DNA from: JAJPHF01 sp035293805
GTDB lineage: Bacteria; Chloroflexota; UBA6077; JAJPHF01
DNA: 18,090 bases
Assembly: GCA_035293805.1 (NCBI GenBank)
Contig: DATGMD010000082.1
Location: forward strand, 1-18,090
Reading direction: 5' to 3'
The translations under genes were made by a program, and so were the position numbers. Numbering within the stretch: the stretch's first letter is position 1; the number at the start of each line of letters is the position of its first letter. This document shows, in pieces, positions 6,450-12,969 of this stretch. Under the pieces are notes generated by a model. That model was not told where the DNA came from. It ran no database searches and was given only the letters and a program-made list of their open reading frames with translations.

Positions 6450-7576
6450 TCGCCGTAGAGGCCGCGGATGAAGCCGCCCTCGTCCAGCTCGCGGACGAAG
6501 CGGGGCTCGATCAGGTCCTCGACGCGGAGCTGGGCGACCTCGGGCGTGGTGAGCGCCAGGTTGCGGATGGTGTTCTCGAACATGCGCGGCGTCGGGTAGG
6601 GCGCGCGCGGCATGAGCTTGAGGGGGACCTCGTTCAGCATCTCGCGGGCGAACTCCGGGCCGTCCAGCTTGTACTCGTCGACCAGCAGCGGCACCAGGCT
6701 CTCCGGGTCGGTCTTCATGCGGTGGACGGCGGCTACCGCGGCGCGCAGGAAGCGGCGCACCACCTCCTCGTTGCTGGCGATGTAGGCGCGGGTGGTGATG
6801 ACGCCGTAGGTGGGTGCCTCGTAGTCGGCGTCGCGCAGGTTGACGAGCGTGTGGAACCCCATGCGCTGGGCGATGAGCGAGAACGGCGGCTCGACCATCG
6901 CGGCCTGGACCTGGCCCGATTCGAGGGCGGCCAGGCGCTCGGGCTGGCCGCCGGTGGCCAGCACGTGCACGTCCTCGTCGAGCTTCATGCCCCACTGCTC
7001 GGCCAGATACTGGAGCGCCATGTCGGCGGTGCCGCCACGCGAGGAGCTGCTGATCAGCCCGCCGCGCAGCTGCTCGGGGCGCTCGATGTTCGACGTGACC
7101 TGCACGTCGTAGGTGAAGCGCGGCACGAGGATGGCGACGCACACCAGGTCGCCGCCGCTGAGCTGGGTGCTGATAACGGGCTGACCGCCCGAGAAAGCGA
7201 TCGGCGTCTCGCCGGCGATGACGGAGGCGGCGGTACGCTGGCCGCTCTGGATGTAGGTCACGGTGGCGTCGAGGCCGTATTCCTGGAACAGCCCGAGCCG
7301 CTGGAGCACGGGGACGACCATTGAGACGGAGCCGATGACGGGATTGGCCGCGGCGAGCGGGATGAGCGCGGGCGGGGCGGCGGGCGCCGCGCTGGCCGGC
7401 GCGCTGGCGGCGGGCGGGGCCGCGGGGGGCGGGGCGCTGGACGCGGCGGGCACGGGCTGGCAGGCCGCCAGCAGCCCGCCGAGCGCCGCGAGGGCGAGCA
7501 GCAGGGGCGCCATGCGGGCTACGTGCCTACCGGCCTGGGCCCCGCGCCGGTGGATCCGCTCGCAGGTCCTGTCCAT
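6446..7576 (-). CDS. ABC-type substrate-binding lipoprotein, THI5/NMT1 (SsuA-like) family
   Basis: 376 residues from ATG 7576, with AGGGAGG five bases upstream. A long basic N-region (1-22) is followed by a hydrophobic stretch and the lipobox LAAC, so Cys39 would be lipidated and the protein held on the outer face of the membrane. An Ala/Pro/Ser-rich tether to about residue 75 precedes the binding domain. Family features include a start reading roughly VPVLQRLGLFQEYGLDAT, an IAGETPIAFSGG segment, and an SGQVQAAMVEPP segment that corresponds to the usual ligand-sensing region. Relatives bind sulfonates, pyrimidine precursors or aromatic acids. No permease or ATPase gene is beside it. It is divergent from the acyl-CoA dehydrogenase homologue and convergent with the PaaA-like gene. 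The ligand is unknown. Confidence 0.87.
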   Translation of the reverse strand: MDRTCERIHRRGAQAGRHVARMAPLLLALAALGGLLAACQPVPAASSAPPPAAPPAASAPASAAPAAPPALIPLAAANPVIGSVSMVVPVLQRLGLFQEYGLDATVTYIQSGQRTAASVIAGETPIAFSGGQPVISTQLSGGDLVCVAILVPRFTYDVQVTSNIERPEQLRGGLISSSSRGGTADMALQYLAEQWGMKLDEDVHVLATGGQPERLAALESGQVQAAMVEPPFSLIAQRMGFHTLVNLRDADYEAPTYGVITTRAYIASNEEVVRRFLRAAVAAVHRMKTDPESLVPLLVDEYKLDGPEFAREMLNEVPLKLMPRAPYPTPRMFENTIRNLALTTPEVAQLRVEDLIEPRFVRELDEGGFIRGLYGD

Positions 7577-7922
7577 CGCCGCCTCCCTTCGGGTAGTGCC
7601 GGCGGGCTTCGCGGTCAGACCGCGCCGCCGCGCGCCGCGTCGGAATTGGGCCTATCTTACTCGACCCGGGCGGGTTGGTGTAGGGGCGGCCCCGGCAAAT
7701 GCCGCGGGGTCCTGTACACTGGGCTAGCCGAGCGGCCCCCGTGCCGAGCGGGGATGGCGCAGGGCTGCTGGTGAGAGATCGGGAACGCCCGGCGGGCAGA
7801 GCTGACGCCGCCCCGCATTGGGTCCGAGCCGCGGAGGGCTGCTCGCGGAGCGCCGCTGGCGCCGCCCGGTCTCGGCACGCGGCTGGCGGCTGTTACCCGC
7901 CGATCACCTCGCGAGAGGAACC
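7577..7922. promoter_or_regulatory. Divergent intergenic region with candidate plus-strand -10
   Basis: About 346 bp between the lipoprotein (minus) and the dehydrogenase homologue (plus). TACACT at 7715-7720 fits a TANNNT -10 on the plus strand and would give a leader of roughly 195 bases. On the minus strand, TAAGAT near 7660 is a possible -10 for the lipoprotein. Neither has a clear -35. The leader is GC-rich and foldable, but I do not recognise any riboswitch or T-box in it. No gene is seen. Confidence 0.35.
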
Positions 7923-9092
7923 ATGGACTTCGCGCTGAGCGAGGACGAGGAGCTGTTCCGTGGCGCCGTGAGCGAGTTCGCGGCGGCGGTGCTGGCGCCG
8001 GCCGCGGCGGCCGCCGATGAGGCCGGGCGGTTCGCGCCGGAGGTGCTGGCGCAGACGGCCGCGCTGGGCCTGTTCGGCATGCTGGTGCCCGAGGCGCAGG
8101 GCGGCGCGGGCGTTGGCGCTATGCGCTTCGCGATCGCGCTAGAGGAGATCGCGCGGGCGAGCGCGGCGATGGCGGCGCTGCTGAACGCGCACAACGCGCT
8201 GGGGGCGCTGTCGCTCGTCCTGACCGGCACGGCGGTGCAGCAGGCGCGCTGGCTGCCGGCGCTGGCGCGGGGCGAGGCGCTCGGCGCCGGCTGGCTGGCG
8301 AGCGCGGAGGCCGCTGGCGGGGCCAGCGGCCCTGAAGTGCGGGCGGCGCCGACCGCGGACGGCTGGCAGCTCGACGGCGCGGCGCGCTGGGTGACGAACG
8401 GCGGCGAGGCGGCGCTGTACGTCGTGTTCGCGGCAGTCGAGGGCGCGGGCGGGACGGAGCAGGGCGCGACGGGGCTGGAGGCGTTCGTGGTGCCGGCCGA
8501 CGCGCCGGGCGTGCGGGCGGGGGCGCCGATCGAGAAGGTGGGGCTGCGCGGGGCCGTCACGGCCGACCTGGCGCTCGCCGGCTGCCGGCTGCCGGAGGAC
8601 GCGCGGCTGGGTGTGGGCGAGGGCGCGGGCGAGAGCGAGGGTGGTGGACCGCTGGCCGAGCGGGTGCATGCGCTGTGGCTGATCGGCAGCGCGGCGCAGG
8701 CGCTGGGGATCGCGCGGGCGTCGCTGGACGCGGCGGTGGCCTACGCGCAGGAGCGGCAGCAGTTCGGCCAGCCGATCGCGCGGTTCGAGGGGCTGCGCCA
8801 CCTGCTGGCCGACGTGGCGCTGGCGGTGGAGGCGGCGCGGCCGCTGGTCTACCGCGCGGCATGGATGTATGCGCGCGGGCAGCCCGTGGGCAGCGCGGCC
8901 GCGATGGCGAAGCTGCACGCGGGCGAGACGGCGATGCTGGCGGCGACGAAGGCGGTGCAGGTGTACGGCGGCTACGGCTACATGCGCGAGGCGGCGGTGC
9001 AGCGCTACTTCCGCGACGCGAAGGTCACGCAGGCGGCCGCGGGCAACGCGCTGCAGCAGCGCGGCGCGATCGCGGACGCGCTGCTGGAGTAG
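7923..9092 (+). CDS. Acyl-CoA dehydrogenase family protein lacking the usual catalytic glutamate
   Basis: 389 residues from ATG 7923 (MDFALSEDEE), with AGAGGAA just upstream; the frame is open further upstream but reads as non-coding. This is the normal length for the FAD-dependent family. N-terminal helical domain to about 115, beta domain with GWQLDGAARWVTNGG (147-161), and C-terminal helices with QERQQFGQPIARFEGLRH (276-293) and VYGGYGYMREAAVQRYFRDAK (348-367), all family hallmarks. The position of MCAD's catalytic Glu376 (normally in an EGT motif) is Ala373 in AAAGN. The alternative Glu of isovaleryl/long-chain enzymes seems to be Trp252, the nearest Glu being Glu246. So ordinary dehydrogenation is doubtful; a monooxygenase-like or otherwise altered flavin reaction is possible. 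It is followed by strong hairpins and the second binding lipoprotein. Confidence 0.88.
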   Translation: MDFALSEDEELFRGAVSEFAAAVLAPAAAAADEAGRFAPEVLAQTAALGLFGMLVPEAQGGAGVGAMRFAIALEEIARASAAMAALLNAHNALGALSLVLTGTAVQQARWLPALARGEALGAGWLASAEAAGGASGPEVRAAPTADGWQLDGAARWVTNGGEAALYVVFAAVEGAGGTEQGATGLEAFVVPADAPGVRAGAPIEKVGLRGAVTADLALAGCRLPEDARLGVGEGAGESEGGGPLAERVHALWLIGSAAQALGIARASLDAAVAYAQERQQFGQPIARFEGLRHLLADVALAVEAARPLVYRAAWMYARGQPVGSAAAMAKLHAGETAMLAATKAVQVYGGYGYMREAAVQRYFRDAKVTQAAAGNALQQRGAIADALLE

Positions 9093-9098
9093 GGGCGG

Positions 9099-9286
9099 AG
9101 ACCCCTCTCCCCCCACCCCCCCTTCCCCCAGAAGGGGAAGGGGGGCTTCCGGTGGGGGTGGCCCCGGCGGAGCCGGCTCCCCGCCTACGTATCAGGGAGC
9201 GGGGGCTTTCCGACGGAGTCGGGGGAGAGGGAGCGGGCATCCCCTTGCCCCTATGGGGGAGAGGGGGGCTGGGGGGAGAGGGGTCT
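9099..9286. repeat. 188-bp element with near-perfect terminal inverted repeats
   Basis: The arms 9099-9121 and 9263-9286 are reverse complements over 23 bp, apart from one bulged C. Inner hairpins include 9117-9145 and a CCGGC/GCCGG pair near 9164. There is no coding frame inside. The whole gap between the dehydrogenase homologue stop (9092) and the next start is taken up by it. It may be a MITE-like or dispersed C/G-rich repeat, and it probably also blocks read-through. Confidence 0.65.
9117..9145 (+). terminator. Strong hairpin just after the dehydrogenase homologue
   Basis: A 12-bp perfect stem (9117-9128 with 9134-9145) around the loop CAGAA starts 24 bases after the stop codon at 9092. 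No T-tract follows, so termination would have to rely on hairpin strength or on Rho. Confidence 0.4.
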
Positions 9287-9355
9287 AGGTGCTCCTTGCC
9301 CGCACCCGGGCGGAGCCGCATACTGCCTTAGCATTTATGTAAGGGGGAGATGTCG

Positions 9356-10462
9356 ATGATTCGGAGGCTTGCGCCAGGACTCGTGGGCGCGCTCGCTCTC
9401 GCGCTGCTGGCGTGCAGCACGCCGGCGGCCGCGCCCGCCAAGCCGACCGGGAGCGCGCCGGCGGCGCCGGCGGCGGGCGGGGCGGCGACGAGCGCGCCCG
9501 CGGCGAATGCGACGGCGGGCAGTGCGCCGGCGGCGAGCGCGCCCACGGCCGTGCCGGCGCGGCGCAAGATCGAGTATGGGCTGGTGAATTTCTCGGCCTT
9601 CTACTGGCCGATCTATGTGGGGCTCGACAAGGGCTTCTTCGACCGCGAGGCGCTCGACGTGGAGACAACCGAGACGCGCAGCGGCAGCGATGGGCTGTCG
9701 GCGCTGGCCGGCGGCTCGCTGGACGTGATTACGACGAACAGCGAGGTGGTCGTCCTGGCACAGATGCGCGGCGCGGACGCCATCGGCATCGCGGGCTTCA
9801 ACAACAAGGCCAGCTATAGCCTTATGGTGCAGCCGGAGATCCAGCGGATCACGGACCTGAAGGGGAAGACGCTGGGCGCGTCGGCGCTGCGCACGGGCGA
9901 GGTCGTGTTCATGAAGGCGCTGTTGCGCAAGTATGGGCTGACCGAGAGCGACTACAGCCTGGTCGTGGCGGGCGCGTCGCGCAACCGCGTGACGGCGATG
10001 AGCACGAAGCAGATCGACGGCACGATCATGCCGCCGCCCGACAACTACCGGCTGGAGGACATGGGCCTGAAGCGCCTCGCCGAGGTGAACGAGGCGGTGC
10101 CGGAGTACCAGTTCCAGTTCCTGGCGGCGATGCGCAACTGGGCGCAGAACAACCAGGACGCGACGGTGCGCTTCTTGCGCGCGTATGTGAACAGCCTGCA
10201 CTGGCTGTACGATCCGGCCAACAAAGCGCAGGCGATGGGCGTGCTGCAAGACCGCATGCAGCTGAGCGAGGATTACGCGCGGCGCACCTACGAGCAGTGG
10301 ATCGAGCAGGAGCAGTTCTTCCCGCACGACGGCGAGGCGCCCGCAGGCGGCCTGAAGGCGATGGAAGACATGCTGGTGGAGACGGGCGAGGCGACGCAGC
10401 CGCTGCCCAGCCGCGACAAGTACCTCGACTTCAAGTACCTGGAGATGGCGCGGGCGCAGTAG
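9356..10462 (+). CDS. ABC-type substrate-binding lipoprotein, THI5/NMT1 (SsuA-like) family
   Basis: 368 residues from ATG 9356. An in-frame ATG at 9350 directly abuts the GGGGGAG Shine-Dalgarno, so the second ATG, six bases beyond it, is preferred. A short signal with lipobox LLAC puts the lipid on Cys20. An Ala/Pro/Ser/Thr-rich tether follows to about residue 68. The binding domain begins KIEYGLVNFSAFYWPIYVG and shows the family's GGSLDVITTNSEV and ITDLKGKTLGASALRTGE segments. It is only distantly similar to the lipoprotein encoded at 6446-7576, so a different ligand or role is likely. No ABC permease or ATPase gene lies nearby. The downstream end is a perfect 56-bp palindrome facing the convergent LLM oxidoreductase. 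Confidence 0.88.
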   Translation: MIRRLAPGLVGALALALLACSTPAAAPAKPTGSAPAAPAAGGAATSAPAANATAGSAPAASAPTAVPARRKIEYGLVNFSAFYWPIYVGLDKGFFDREALDVETTETRSGSDGLSALAGGSLDVITTNSEVVVLAQMRGADAIGIAGFNNKASYSLMVQPEIQRITDLKGKTLGASALRTGEVVFMKALLRKYGLTESDYSLVVAGASRNRVTAMSTKQIDGTIMPPPDNYRLEDMGLKRLAEVNEAVPEYQFQFLAAMRNWAQNNQDATVRFLRAYVNSLHWLYDPANKAQAMGVLQDRMQLSEDYARRTYEQWIEQEQFFPHDGEAPAGGLKAMEDMLVETGEATQPLPSRDKYLDFKYLEMARAQ

Positions 10463-10469
10463 TAATCCC

Positions 10470-10525
10470 TGATTGGTAGATGGCTGGGGAGTGTGAGCTC
10501 ACACTCCCCAGCCATCTACCAATCA
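10470..10525. terminator. Perfect 56-bp palindrome between convergent genes
   Basis: The arms 10470-10497 and 10498-10525 are exact reverse complements with no spacer; the centre is GAGCTC. The stop codons of the two convergent genes are 8 bases (plus side) and 12 bases (minus side) away. As RNA from either strand it would make a very long hairpin, so a bidirectional terminator is the simplest role. It lacks a T-tract. Cruciform extrusion is possible. Confidence 0.6.
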
Positions 10526-10536
10526 CCGACTGGTAG

Positions 10537-11547
10537 CTAGGCGCCGAAGGCGGGGAGGACGGCCTCGGCGAAGTGCTGGATGTCGTCGAGCATGGCCTGG
10601 GGCGTCTCGCTGACGAAGATCATCGCCGCGAGCATGGTCGCACCAGCGTCGGCGTAGGCGCCGATCTGCTCGACGATCTCGGCAGGCGAGCCGATCAGGA
10701 GCGTGTCCTCCAGGCGCGAGAGGTCCGCGCCCTTGAGGGTCGAGGCGGCGAGGCTGACGAGGTGCTTGTGGGTCTGGCTGCCCTCGAAGCGGCGGCGGGC
10801 GGCGGCGCGGCTGGGCGCGATGACGCAGCTTAGCTGCGGGCCGACGTGGAGGCTGGCGGGGTCGCGGCCGTGGCGGGCGGCAGCCTCGCGCAGGCGGGCC
10901 GCGCCGCGCGCCACGGCGGCGGGCGCGAGCGCCGCCGGCAGCCAGCCTGCGCCCCAGCGCGCCGCGCGCTCGATGGCGCCCGGGCTGTTGCCGGCGACGT
11001 AGAGCGGCAGCGGCTGCTGCACGGGCTTGGGCGCGAGGCGGATGCCGTCGAAGGCGACGTGCTGGCCGGCGTAGCTCGCCTCCTCGTCGCGGAACAGCAG
11101 CGTCAGCGCCTCGATGCCCTCGTTCAGCAGGTCTTCGCGCCGCACGCGGCGGCGCCGCGGCCATAGGCGCTCGTACTCCTCGCGGTAGGCGCCCAGCCCC
11201 ACGCCGAGCAGCACCCGCCCGCCCGAGAGCACGTCGAGGGTGGCGACCTGCTTGGCCAGGTAGGCCGGCTCGCGCAGCGGCAGCGGGATGACGCTGGTGC
11301 CCAGCCGGATGCGCGCGGTTTGGGCCGCCACGTAGGTGAGGATGGTCAGCGGCTCGAAGAAGTTGGGCGTTTGCGCGTAGGTGTCGCGGACGTAGCTGGG
11401 CGGGGTGATGTGGTCGTTGCCCCACACCGAGTGGTAGCCGAGCCGGTCCGCCAGCACCGCCATCTGCACCAGCTCGTCGGCGCTGGCGAACGGCACGGGG
11501 AGCGTCAGTCCCTCGCGGCAGGTCGGGATGGAGAGGGTGAAGATCAT
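10537..11547 (-). CDS. LLM-class flavin-dependent oxidoreductase (luciferase-like; F420 or FMN)
   Basis: 336 residues from ATG 11547, starting MIFTLSIPTCREG. The frame stays open upstream, but that stretch is an out-of-frame reading of the previous gene. Luciferase-like TIM-barrel features are GYHSVWGNDHITPP (42-55), a segment TARIRLGTSVIPLPLREP, LSGGRVLLGVGLGAYREEYERL, and a late GSPAEIVEQIGAYADAGAT. Relatives include F420-dependent dehydrogenases and FMN monooxygenases; the cofactor cannot be told from sequence. Its ATG overlaps the stop of the threonine-synthase-like gene as ATGA, so the two are probably translationally coupled. It ends the UbiD/PLP-enzyme/LLM operon. Its Shine-Dalgarno is a poor G-run because the region is repeat-derived. 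Confidence 0.88.
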   Translation of the reverse strand: MIFTLSIPTCREGLTLPVPFASADELVQMAVLADRLGYHSVWGNDHITPPSYVRDTYAQTPNFFEPLTILTYVAAQTARIRLGTSVIPLPLREPAYLAKQVATLDVLSGGRVLLGVGLGAYREEYERLWPRRRRVRREDLLNEGIEALTLLFRDEEASYAGQHVAFDGIRLAPKPVQQPLPLYVAGNSPGAIERAARWGAGWLPAALAPAAVARGAARLREAAARHGRDPASLHVGPQLSCVIAPSRAAARRRFEGSQTHKHLVSLAASTLKGADLSRLEDTLLIGSPAEIVEQIGAYADAGATMLAAMIFVSETPQAMLDDIQHFAEAVLPAFGA

Positions 11548-12902
11548 CGCCCCCCCGGCCCCCCAATCCTGGGGGGAGAAAGGGGGATATTGGGGGACAC
11601 CCCCAACCCCCCGGCAGGGGAGCGCCCCTGCACCCCCGTGGTGGACGGGTCGGCGTAGCTCTCGGCGAGGGCGCGCTGGAGGTCGGCGAAGGTGGGCTGG
11701 ATGAGGGGGATGGGCGGGACGTAGCGCAGGGTCACGTCGGGGTCTTTGAGGCCGGTCGAGGTGATGAGGGCGACCACCACCTCGTCGCGGCGAATGGCGC
11801 CCTGGGCGGCGAGCTTGCGAATCGCCGCCAGGGTGAGCGCCGACGCGGCCTCGGCCCACAGCCCCTCGGTGCGCGCGAGGCGGAGCTGCTCGGCCATGAT
11901 CTCGTCGTCAGTCGCGCCGATGGCGGTGCCCCCGGTCTGGCGCAGCATGGCGAGCGACTGGTAGGCGCTCACCTGATTCGCCGCCGACACCGCCACGGTC
12001 GGGCCGCCGGGCATCGGCTCGGTGTGGTCGAGATCGTTCGCCAGCGCGTTCTGCAGCGCGCCGTACACCTCGGCGGCGACCATGCGCGGGATGCTGACCA
12101 CCCAGCCTAGCTCGCGCAGCTCCTGGAACGCGCGCCACACGCCGACCGGCAGGTCGCCGTTCGAGGTGGGCGCCACGACGACGTCGGGCGCGCGCCAGCC
12201 GAGCTGCTCGGCCAGCTCGAAGCCCACCGTCTTGGCGCCGTCGAGCGCGTAGGCCGGGGCGCCGACGGGCGGCAGCGTGTAGTTCTGGATGGGCACCCAG
12301 CCCTGCTCCTCGACGCCGCGCCGCACCATCGTCAGGCGGTCGGGCGCCGTGGGCACGGCGAAGACCTTGGCGCCGTAAGCTTGCATGAAGGCGCGCATGG
12401 TGGGCGGGAACTGCTCGGTGGTGAACAGGTAGGCGTCGAGGTCGCCGCGGGCGGCGTAGGCCGCCGTGGCGGCGCCGGCGTTGCCGGACGAGGCGACGGC
12501 GAGCACCTGGCGTCCGAACTCGCGCGCCTTGGCCGCCATGACGACGGCCAGCCGGTCTTTGAACGACCACGTTGGGTTGCGCGACTCGTCCTTGAGGTAC
12601 AGGTGGTCAAGGCCGTAGGAGCGGCCCAGGCGCTCGGCGCGCAGGAGCGGCGTGAACCCCTCGTCGAGCGAGGCGACGTGCTGCTCGGCGGCGGGCAGTA
12701 GCTCGCGGTAACGCCACATCGTGTGCGGCCGGCTGGCGAGCGCCGTCCGGTCGAGCGCCTGGGCCACTCGCGCGTAGTCGTAGACGCAGTGCAGGTTGGC
12801 GGGCTTGCCGGCCGCCGCGCAGGCCGGGCAGCCGCCCCAGTGCGGCCCGGGCGGGTAGGTGTGCCCGCAGCGGAAGCACCGCAGGTGCCGCAGGTACGTC
12901 AT
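11544..12902 (-). CDS. Threonine synthase-like PLP-dependent enzyme
   Basis: 452 residues from ATG 12902. An N-terminal zinc ribbon has Cys9-x2-Cys12 and Cys25-x2-Cys28. The fold-type II PLP core has the Schiff-base lysine Lys115 in NPTWSFKDR and a phosphate/substrate loop SSGNAGAATAAY (138-149). Late motifs are APTSNGDLPVG and ALITSTGLKDP. Threonine synthase converts O-phosphohomoserine to threonine; several relatives act on other amino acids or lyase substrates. No homoserine kinase or dehydrogenase is near, and it sits between UbiD and the LLM oxidoreductase, so a catabolic role is possible. The last 31 residues (422-452, SPAGGLGVSPNIPLSPP-type) are encoded by a C/G-rich repeat and look like an accidental extension. 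No clear Shine-Dalgarno precedes the start. Confidence 0.88.
   Translation of the reverse strand: MTYLRHLRCFRCGHTYPPGPHWGGCPACAAAGKPANLHCVYDYARVAQALDRTALASRPHTMWRYRELLPAAEQHVASLDEGFTPLLRAERLGRSYGLDHLYLKDESRNPTWSFKDRLAVVMAAKAREFGRQVLAVASSGNAGAATAAYAARGDLDAYLFTTEQFPPTMRAFMQAYGAKVFAVPTAPDRLTMVRRGVEEQGWVPIQNYTLPPVGAPAYALDGAKTVGFELAEQLGWRAPDVVVAPTSNGDLPVGVWRAFQELRELGWVVSIPRMVAAEVYGALQNALANDLDHTEPMPGGPTVAVSAANQVSAYQSLAMLRQTGGTAIGATDDEIMAEQLRLARTEGLWAEAASALTLAAIRKLAAQGAIRRDEVVVALITSTGLKDPDVTLRYVPPIPLIQPTFADLQRALAESYADPSTTGVQGRSPAGGLGVSPNIPLSPPRIGGPGGR
11551..11640. repeat. C/G-rich hairpin repeat that encodes the C-terminus of the PLP enzyme
   Basis: It contains three consecutive hairpins: CCCCCC-aatcct-GGGGGG, TTGGGGG-ACA-CCCCCAA, and GCAGGGG-AGCG-CCCCTGC. 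Such clusters normally occupy intergenic gaps. Here the cluster is translated as the tail of the upstream enzyme, right up to the ATGA overlap with the LLM gene. A hairpin of related sequence lies at 12935-12957. Confidence 0.7.
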
Positions 12903-12934
12903 GGCAGGCCGGCGGCCGGGAGGGGGCGGGGCAG

Positions 12935-12957
12935 GGGCAGGGGACGAGCCCCTGCCC
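12935..12957. repeat. 9-bp stem-loop between UbiD and the PLP enzyme genes
   Basis: Perfect stem GGGCAGGGG/CCCCTGCCC around ACGAG, in the 67-bp gap of the minus-strand operon. Its core (CAGGGG...CCCCTG) resembles the third hairpin of the repeat at 11551-11640, so both are likely members of one dispersed family. It might dampen read-through or stabilise mRNA. Confidence 0.55.
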
Positions 12958-12969
12958 TACGACACCGTG

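Noticed and set aside
5195..7324. 709-codon plus-strand open frame spanning two genes
   Set aside because: It is a shadow frame of the PaaA-like gene and of the opposite-strand lipoprotein, with low-complexity Arg/Ala/Gly content.
7715..7922. Possible T-box or other riboswitch in the long leader before the dehydrogenase homologue
   Set aside because: A few fragments recall T-box elements, but the conserved TGGNACCGCG sequence is absent and the downstream gene is not a T-box target type.
11548..11859. N-terminal extension of the LLM oxidoreductase to 440 residues
   Set aside because: The extra 104 residues are an out-of-frame reading of the PLP enzyme gene; the family start is at MIFTLSI with an ATGA overlap.
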